Below, one piece after another: positions 56,165 to 64,000 of a stretch of 64,000 bases of DNA. The stretch comes from Paragorgia papillata. Its lineage: Eukaryota > Cnidaria > Anthozoa > Scleralcyonacea > Coralliidae. Location of the stretch: contig JAWNZC010000337.1 in NCBI GenBank assembly GCA_035771165.1, positions 5,013,501 through 5,077,500 on the forward strand, given 5' to 3'. The notes below the pieces were generated by a model. It ran no database searches, was not told the origin of the DNA, and saw only the letters and a list, made by a program, of their open reading frames with translations. The position numbers and the translations under genes are program-made. How positions within the stretch are numbered: the stretch's first letter is position 1; each line of letters opens with the position of its first letter.

Positions 56165-57585
56165 GCCTAACTTAAACATTCATGTTTACATGTAATATAT
56201 GGCCAGGGTTCTTCGTACAGTTGTTTATTGAACGCCAAATCAAAATGCGAAGACAGTCTACACTCTCCAGTATATAGAGAATTTGTTATTGAGCTGATGT
56301 GCAAAACTGCTCGAGCGCCACTCGTGTAAAATATAACAGACACGAACCAACAACACTCCACAAACTGACTTCACAACATCGTCAACATACCAGACCATAT
56401 TAAAATTGAATATAAAGCTTTTAATATTTATTCGCACCTTCCGCTAGGCAGACAATAAATCCTTTCGTCCAGACCACATTTAATTAGCCATGCAGCTAAG
56501 CCTAGAAAGTCGTTGTTTCGAGAAGAAAATTGATCGCTCCTTTCCGTTTCTCCGCCATTGTATTCGCCAGTCGCAAACAAAACCACGCGTGCGCAGTGGT
56601 ATTCTAATCTATCTAATCCGGGGGAAACTTCTTTCATTCTCGGTATATTAAGATGTATTAATAATGCACCAGAATTTTACTCGTCTTTCAAGAGATACCC
56701 ATAGATTTAAGATAAGGTACAAACCTGCCTGTTATCGCTCTTTAGGACTTTACGAGCTTTAAGCGACATAACTATTTGTCGTATATGAAAGACTGACACT
56801 AGTGTTTCACATTTTCACTGGTTTTAGTTTCTGTGAAACTTTGCACTAAAAAGCGCACCAATAGCGAGCACCCCCCGGAGTTTACACTATGTATACCTCT
56901 ATCGTGTGAACTTTTGCCACTCATCACAATATTGCAAAGTTTCTATGAAACTTTGCACTAAAAAACGTTGCGCTTCCATAAAGATGTTCACTATTTTCCT
57001 ATAGAAGGGTTCATTGTGTTAATTTTCTGCGGTATAGACGCGCGCTTCGACGGACAAGGCTGCATAGTATTTATTTGGAGAGGTAATACGATTTCGCGGA
57101 AAACGCCAGTTCGTATTTTCACGGAACGCGTGCGTATTTCTACCCATTAGCGTCGCTTTTTAACGTCGAAACGTGTGGAATATACGTACGCGGCAGCGTG
57201 ACTAACTTAGCTTCATCCATGTAAGTGGAGTTGTTAGTTCGCTGCATAGGGGATTTTCATCGGGATCTCTGGTTTTCTTCCCTCCGCAAAATGAACACCA
57301 TATAGTTTCTCCAGTTATTTCTACAAAATCTAGCTGCATTGCAGAGTGGCGAGGGCCATTGGGTTGTCAGTATTGAAAATAATACGTTAATAAATGTAAT
57401 ATAAAATAATACGTGTGTGTTACTCTCAACAAATAAAGTCGCTTTATACTTTTCCCTTTTTTGCCTGATGAAATTCAATTTGTATATCTATCATGCTATC
57501 ATAGTCAATCGGGCTATGGTCGGGAAACTCGTCAAAATGTCTAAAATATTTGTGGGAAAGAATACAACATGCAATATTGATAAGT
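56165..57585. other. mirror of 27340-29287, mostly non-coding
   Basis: Carries on the minus strand LGLAAWLIKCGLDERIYCLP (56530-56440) and the FCGGKKT block (57290-57200). No complete gene could be assembled; stops and lack of starts match those of the left arm. Confidence 0.5.
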
Positions 57586-57845
57586 TGAGTGTAAATATTC
57601 TTCGAGTTATTTTACTCAGAAAATTTTCTGAGTTTCCAAGCGGGACTCGAACCCACAACTTTCTGATCGCTGGTGAGACGCTCTAACCATTGAGTTACTG
57701 CATAGGACTCTGATGAATTGAACGTAGGTTGAGTTCGATGTATGACATGGTATGTATCACCGGCGAGAAGGTTGTGTGTTCGAGTCCCGCTTGGGAACTT
57801 AGAAATTTTTTCTGAGTAAAATAGCTCGAAGGACATTTACACTCA
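57586..57845. mobile_element. foldback element with tRNA-like arms (right)
   Basis: Reverse complement of 27076-27331 with a few differences near the centre. Confidence 0.65.
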
Positions 57846-58091
57846 TTCTGATATCCGAGAAGCATAGCTAGCATTCATCTCTTTTCTTAACAACATGCAA
57901 CAGTGATATTGATGGATTTTTCAGGTCACAAATAATAACTGATAATACAAAATTTTATTTGTATACATAAACTATTTGGCAAAGCCTTATGAAGAAGCAA
58001 TACTGTGGTAACGTTACTGTACTAGCAATTAAATATAGAGTTGGGTCCTTCAAATGCTTCATGATACTAATAATACACTTGTGCCGAAACT

Positions 58092-58277
58092 GTGTTATTC
58101 ATTAAGAATAAGGTCCCGTGCAACAGCAGTAGTTTGGTCCACAGCCATGGTGATTGCAAGAATTATACCGATATATTGCCAGGCCAACTTTATTTGTATC
58201 TGTGTCGGCATTCTTGTTGTCTGCCAGGGATGGACGGCTCTTGTAAATGTGGAGAGATTCCACACACTTGCTATTGA
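58092..58277 (+). CDS. cysteine-rich open frame (right arm)
   Basis: Counterpart of 26690-26875. Ends RHSCCLPGMDGSCKCGEIPH, TCY, stop, with nine cysteines in 61 codons. No ATG; might be a last exon. Frame conserved between arms but the opposite strand is too. Confidence 0.3.
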   Translation: MLFIKNKVPCNSSSLVHSHGDCKNYTDILPGQLYLYLCRHSCCLPGMDGSCKCGEIPHTCY

Positions 58278-58484
58278 GAAGTCTATAAAATTATGAAAGA
58301 ACTACAATTTAATTTAAATTATACAATAACGTACTTATATATTTGTCCATATATATATATATATATATAGAACAATTATTACGGGACAATAAACTCGGGT
58401 GGAGAATTATGATATTAGGTGTTACTCCGAGTGACGAAACATACCGGACAAGTAGAGAAAACTCTACTTGGCCCGGCTGGGATT

Positions 58485-59020
58485 CGAACCCACGACCTAT
58501 ATATATATATATTCCAGCCAGTTGCAACTGCAGGGATAAAAGCAAGTGCCCACTTAATGGACAGTGCCTGACAAATAGCATAGTTTACAAAGCAACTGTT
58601 TCCACAAGCGACATAAATAACACCAAACACTACATTGGCATGACAGCAAACAATTTCAAAGAGCGATACAGAAATCACACTAAATCTTTCCAAAACAAAA
58701 AAATATTCAAACGAAACCGAACTTTCGAAACACATCTGGGATTTAAAAGAAAAGAAACAAAATTTCAACATAACCTGGTCTATTTTAAAACGCTTCTTAC
58801 TCGGGATGACCAGGCAGATGCAATTTATGTTTGGAAGAGAAACTTTGTATCATGAAAGCAGACAAACACTTTTTACTCAATAAAAGATCAGAAATCATTT
58901 CGACATGCAGGCATAAAAATAAATTTAATATCAGCAATCTAAACAACAATCAAAACAAGGAAAGCTGTTTGAGGAATCCACCGCCCACACGCCGCCACCT
59001 TTCGACCAAAACCATTTGAG
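58485..59020 (+). pseudogene. second Penelope-like GIY-YIG fragment (right arm)
   Basis: Plus-strand copy of 25938-26490: IPASCNCRDKSKCPLNGQCL, KHYIGMTANNFKERYRNHTK, then IWDLKEKKQNFNITWSILKR in another frame and CNLCLEEKLCIMKADKHFLL. Lacks a few bases (GCGCGGC) near 58792 present on the left. Confidence 0.8.
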
Positions 59021-59035
59021 GGATGCATTCATTCT

Positions 59036-60465
59036 AATGCTAATTAGTGCTATTTCTAAATATTACTATAGCATTGCTTACGCCCACTATTTACAAAAAT
59101 ATATATATATATCGGCGGTAAAAACATGTTAACTAGAGTTCAAGTCAGAATTCAGTAGTTTTATTATTTCTGCTTCTTTCGATTCTCGTTGAAGTCGGTT
59201 TTGGGCATTACATTGGTAAATCGGCATTATTTTGAATTGTCCGTTGTTGCATGTCGCCAAGTGTTTGCTAACTGTTAAATGTCTGTATTCATCGTGACGG
59301 ATCTGTTCTTTGTGTAAGGTGACTCTCTTCCTTAGATTTTCGGTTTGGCCAATATAAAAGCGTTCACATTTAGTACATAAAATTAAATATATTATATTTC
59401 TTGCCTTGCAGTTCATAGAGATCTTGATATCCCAAACTTTCCCGTTTTTTAGTTTGATTGAATTTCCGGTGATCTTCAGATTACAAGTGCCGCATCTATA
59501 GCTTCACCGCACTTGCTTATGGTTGGGATAGATGCTTCTGATTTGAATTCCGCTCGCGTTAATTCCTGTTTTAGGTTTTTTGCCTGGCGACGGCTTACTA
59601 TTAAGTTTGTTTTGTCCATTATACCTTTCATTGGTGCTGAGTTATTTAAGAATTTTATGTCTTGTTTTATCCTTCCAATAATTTGTGGGTTGTTCGGGTT
59701 GTGAGTTACAACGAGTGGAAGAACTTTCGTGTCTCCCAATTTCTCTTTTGTTGATCTTAGATCTTTCAGCGGTATTGATGTTGCCTTTTTTATTCCTTCT
59801 GATATATTAGTTTGCGGGTAATTTTGTTTTTGTAGAAATTGTTCCAATTCATACAGTCGTTTTTCGCGCGTTTCTGGTTTTGAAACAATGCTACAAATTC
59901 TTCGCGCAAGTGAATACGGGATATTTTGTTTTATATGTTTTGGATGACATGATTTGAAATGCAAGCATTGGTGCGCGTCGGTTTCCTTATAAAATATGTC
60001 GGTTTGTATGTCTTTTCCATCCTTGTATAAAAAAAATGATAGCTTTTCTTTGCTTTTTACCATCGTGAATTTTATTTTCTCGTGAAGACTATTTAATAAA
60101 CTGTGGAATTGATCTAACTCTTCTTCAGTTTTGTTCCAGAGAATGAAACAGTCGTCCAAAAGCCTTTTAAAATGTTCTATGAAATATTCCTTGTTTTCGC
60201 TGCCATGAATTTCTTCTTATTTTGTATATAACAATTTCTCCAAGTAACCAATAACTAACGTCGCATATGTTGGTGCCATCTTAGCCCATGCATGGCTGTC
60301 CCCTTAATTTGTTTGTAGAACTTCCCATCGAAGTGGAAAGTATTTTCCTTTAATACTAGAGCGATAGCCTCGAGAATAAACCCATTTGAGAATGGTCGTA
60401 CCAGGAAGGTTTTGTAATTGTCTAGCCAGTACTCTATTGCTGTTAATCCTAGATCATGTGGAATG
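59036..60465 (-). pseudogene. Penelope-like element, 5'-truncated (right arm, minus copy)
   Basis: Counterpart of the left plus copy. A 227-codon frame (60159-59476) runs from DDCFILWNKTEEEL through the thumb to the cysteine linker unbroken, and a GIY-YIG frame follows (59416-59129) with intact ARNIIYLILCTKCERFYIGQ and the ending KLLNSDLNSS-like tail. The shared frameshift in the RT palm (60290) remains. This is the best-preserved of the four copies. Confidence 0.85.
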
Positions 60466-61580
60466 TTATATTATTTATTAAATAGTCTTCACGAGAAAAT
60501 AAAATTCACGATGGAAAAAAGCAAAGAATTGAAAAGCTACCATTTTGGACGTCCTCAGTATACAAGGAAGGAAAAGACATACAAACCGACATATTTGATA
60601 AGGAAACCGACGCGCACCAATACTTGCATTTCAAATCATGTCATCCAAAACATATAAAACAAAATATCCCGTATTCACTTGCGCGAAGAATTTGTAGCAT
60701 TGTTTCAAAACCAGAAACGCGTGAAAAACGACTGTATGAATTGGAACAATTTCTACAAAAACAAAATTACCCGCAAACTATTATATCAGAAGGAATAAAA
60801 AAGCCAACATCAATACCGCTGAAAGATCTAAGATCAACAAAAGAGAAATTGGGAGACACGAAAGTTCAGTCTTCCACTCGTTGTAACTCACAACCCGAAC
60901 AACCCACAAATTATCGGAAGGATAAAACAAGACGTAAAATTCTTAAATAACTCAGCACCAATGAAAGGTATAATGGAGAAAACAAACTTAATAGTAAGCC
61001 GTCGCCAGCCAAAAAACCTAAAACAGGAATTAACGCGAGCGGAATTCAAATCAGAAGCACCTATCCCAACCAGAAGCAAGTGCGGTGAAGCTAGATGCGG
61101 CACTTGTAATCTGATAATCACCGGAAATTCAATCAAACTAAAAAACGCGAAAGTTTGGGATATCAAGATCTCTATGAACTGCAAGGTAAGAAATATAATA
61201 TATTTAATTTTATGTACTAAATGTGAACGCTTTTATTTTGGCCAAACTGAAAATCTAAGGAAGAGAGTCACCTTACACAAAGAACAGATCCGTCACGATG
61301 AATACCGACATTTAACAGTTAGCAAACACTTGGCGACATGCGACAACGGACAATTCAAAATAATGGCGATTTACCAATGTAATGCCCAAAACAGACTTCA
61401 ACGAAAATCGAAAGAAGCAGAAATAATAAAACTACTGAAGCCTGACTTGTACTCTAGTTAACATGTTTTTACCGCCGATATATATATATATATTTATTTT
61501 TTTTGTAAATAGTGGGCGTAAACAATACTATAATAATAATAGAAATACATAGCACTAATTAGCATTAGAATCCATTGACG
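60466..61580 (+). pseudogene. Penelope-like element, 5'-truncated (right arm, plus copy)
   Basis: Counterpart of the left minus copy. Thumb (60480-60950) and linker plus GIY-YIG (60961-61461) are in two frames. The YIG motif reads RFYFGQ here, an I to F change at a core position. The linker shows KCGEARCGTCN. The 3' tail continues to about 61580 after a short TA run. Confidence 0.85.
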
Positions 61581-61722
61581 TAGGACTTTGTAATATAATG
61601 TTACTAGTATATAAATAACATACCACTCTTTAATCATTATTGTATTAGCACCTGAAGAGCTTATTAAAGTGAAAACGTTTGTGCGAAAAATGTTTTAAAG
61701 ACGTGGTTTTAAAACAACAACA

Positions 61723-61761
<39 letters not shown>

Positions 61762-62248
61762 CAATCTACAGACACGGTATGAGGTAAACTTCATGAAAAT
61801 TAATGTTTAATGAGGGTCTATATATGTGATATAGGTTCCTCTTGATTTATACATTAGCTTTAATTAGACAAAGTTTTTTTTACGCCAATGAATTTACCAA
61901 ATAGATCGTTTTAGAAGTAATTTACAGAATTCGTGTCCGTTCTGTATCGGGATACAGGCACTTAGCTTCACCTCGTGTCTGTATATACCCCTATACAAAA
62001 CGACCATGCACCTCCGTAAATAGTATATATAGTACACACGCACACGCACACGCACGCACACACACGCCCAAATCCTCCAATAAACCGCCACTTAAATTTT
62101 TTAAACTCTGCTTATTTTTGTTCTTTACACGCTGTGAAGTTATCTGTGATCTGCAGGTAGCTATTGCAGTACACACACGGTAAAAATGTAATCTACACAT
62201 CAATTAACATTGAACACAAATGTAATAATACATTGCCAAAATCATGTC
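61500..62248. other. 3' flank of Penelope pair and intron or 3' region of the right secreted gene
   Basis: Contains (TA)n at 61725-61758, a CA-rich run (62034-62066), and the ITDNFTACKE block reversed at 62120-62156. No further exon of the secreted gene is evident. Confidence 0.5.
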
Positions 62249-62454
62249 TTACTTATTAGAGTTCCAGATGTGACCTTGTTTTCGAATTGTATGGGAGGTA
62301 CAAATTTGGTGACATGAAGGACCAAGTTTACATTCTCTTCGCACAGCGAAGTACAAACCAGCAGGCTTCCCGTAAGCTGCACATGCGCTCGTGGCCATCT
62401 CATCCAAATAATTTTCAAAATAGGAATGAAAACTGCGCTTGGATCTCATTTTAC
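62249..62454 (-). CDS. cysteine exon of secreted peptide gene (right copy, open)
   Basis: The acceptor CAG|GT at 62455 joins in phase 1 to the signal exon at 63342. The frame is open from GKMRSKRSFHSY to a TAA at 62251-62249: RSKR dibasic site, then ATSACAAYGKPAGLY, RRECKLGPSCHQICTSH. Four cysteines in the predicted mature part. A donor AATAA|GTAAGA overlaps the stop, so the product either ends here at about 90 residues or splices on to an exon not found. The left copy is frameshifted, making this the better candidate for function. Confidence 0.75.
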
Positions 62455-63341
62455 CTGTAAAACATGGCATAATAACAGTAAGATCTTGTAAAGATTCAAA
62501 CAATTATAATGACACATGACGTACAATTTGGACCAAATACCTTTCGACAAAACAGAGCATCAGCATCATGCATGGGTTATATAAACCACGGCGAAAAAAA
62601 AAAAGTACTCGAAATACGCATGTAGTCAATAATTTCAATTTTGTCGTGATTACTAGCTGTTTTGTCGAAAGATAAAGTGACAAATAATAAACTGATCCCA
62701 GTGCAAACACACATTTATTTATATATTAAGTACTGGTATATTTACGCACGGCTAAAGTGCCTATGAAACGAAAATTAAGTTTGTCTTATTAGAAAGCACA
62801 CTTAAAATGACAGAGTAACATCTTTTGCAGTTTTTCTTTTCCTTTATTCCGTCGTTGTTGATTCAGGTTGCTGGATATGCAATTTAAATATTTCGACGTC
62901 ACATGTGAACAGAAGATTTATCAGAGAAGGTTATGTATTATCAACCATAATACTTAAAAACCTACATGTTTAATAATTGTAGGAGAAACATCCATGCACG
63001 CGTTTCCTTTAAATTAATTTGGTTTGATAATAGCAATGATGACACTGCTAATGTTTGACACTCGTACCTGTTAAAACCGCGGTTGCATGTACATAGTATG
63101 TGGTGACCCCATATAGTTTTCTTTTCATCTTATTTTTTTTTATTTTACTAAGGGATATTCACAAAAGTTATAATAACCTCAGTTTCTCAGTTTGTGATAA
63201 AGAACTTGACTGGTTAACACCTTATAAACTAGAGTAGCAATATACACCATGCATGTACGTTTTATCCATTACCTGGTTGCTCACAAAAGCTGTTAACTAA
63301 TATATCAAGATTATTTGTTTACTGAAAATATATCCACTAAC

Positions 63342-63440
63342 CTTGAGATGGCGCGGCATCGACAAGGAACAGTGCAGTAGTAGTGAAAACAATAACAAGA
63401 CAAATCTTCATGGTATCAACAAATTGCCTGTCTTGACGAG
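63342..63440 (-). CDS. signal-peptide exon of secreted peptide gene (right copy)
   Basis: Reverse complement of the left exon; ATG at 63411, donor at 63341, acceptor TTACAG at 63441-63446. Encodes MKICLVIVFTTTALF and an Ala-rich cleavage region. The extra upstream ATG of the left copy is AGG here. The first, untranslated exon would be beyond the window end. The gene reads towards the left-arm copy, so the two are convergent across the spacer. Confidence 0.8.
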
Positions 63441-63473
<33 letters not shown>

Positions 63474-64000
63474 CAAATAAATAAATAAGTAAGTAAATAA
63501 ATAAATAAATAATAAACCATGATATAACTTTTTCGATTATTGCAGTAACAATGTGGTGTAAATATAAGTGTTAGATTTATTTAAACTAATTCACGACTTA
63601 TTAAACATACCGTAAACTTTTGATAGTAAGCCTACCTAAAAATAAGCGTTCTTATGTATGAACTAAATTAATAAAAAATTATACATTTTTAGATTAATAC
63701 TTCCCATGGCGGTTTATTATATAGAAAATGTTTTCTTTCGTTGTTATTCAGCGTGCCCGCTGCATGCGGGCCCTCTCCCCTGGGACTCCACATGGTATAT
63801 ATACATGTACCACTCCCTTTTATTAACTATCACTTGACGCCTTCCAGTCAGTCAGTCACATACGTTTACCAGGCGTGCTTTCATATCCATATGGCAGTGG
63901 AAACTGTTGACACGCCAGTGTACCTTTATCATCGAATTGAAGACTAGCTAGTCTTCTTATACATTCATTATGCCATCGAATCTATCGTCTATGTACAACT

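Larger units (their letters stand above)
54047..64000. repeat. right arm of the large inverted duplication
   Basis: Reverse complement of 19750-34927 minus the two left-only segments, plus about 395 bp (54680-55072) and about 105 bp (56049-56155) not present on the left. The match runs to the last bases of the window, so the true outer end is unknown. Confidence 0.9.

Overview
This is animal genomic DNA, and I think it is cnidarian, probably anthozoan. It is AT-rich, with short coding exons separated by GT-AG introns, many microsatellites and foldback MITEs, and remnants of Crypton, Penelope-like, hAT and Ngaro/DIRS elements. The one gene with a recognisable family (43068-46786) has the PAN - EGF - fibrinogen/intelectin-like layout of the cnidarian 'uncharacterized skeletal organic matrix protein 5' family. 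No rRNA, intact tRNA, CRISPR or bacterial operon was seen. The species cannot be named from the sequence alone.

Layout. (1) 1-8400: a transposon graveyard. It holds a repeat also present at 47319-47813, a hAT-like TIR element (503-3058) with a 1.06-kb foldback nested in it, two decayed Crypton tyrosine-recombinase elements (about 3160-4186 and 5950-7685), a 215-bp foldback and a 37-bp minisatellite. (2) 8402-18300: a 4.58-kb tandem repeat, two full copies plus a 0.74-kb third. Each full unit is built of inverted repeats nested inside inverted repeats. (3) 19750-34927 and 54047-64000: the arms of a very large inverted duplication around a 19-kb spacer. Each arm carries a small secreted-peptide gene (signal-peptide exon plus cysteine-containing exon), an inward-facing pair of 5'-truncated Penelope-like elements, a second Penelope-like fragment, a tRNA-like foldback and a cysteine-rich ORF. 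The left arm has about 4 kb and 1.2 kb that the right arm lacks; the right arm has about 0.4 kb that the left lacks. (4) The spacer, 34928-54046: a relic of the secreted gene's intron, a complete but mutated hAT element with a perfect 8-bp target duplication (37752-41220), the matrix-protein-like gene with one in-frame stop, MITEs, and a 5'-truncated Ngaro/DIRS-type retroelement that abuts the right arm.

The genes do not form a pathway. Host content is secreted or extracellular: two tail-to-tail copies of the small secreted peptide gene and one adhesive/matrix-type protein. Mobile-element debris makes up most of the rest. The most notable structures are the long inverted duplication carrying a secreted-peptide gene on each arm, and the nested foldback tandem array. 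Both could in part be assembly effects and should be checked with long reads. Exon boundaries are read by eye from splice signals and phase.
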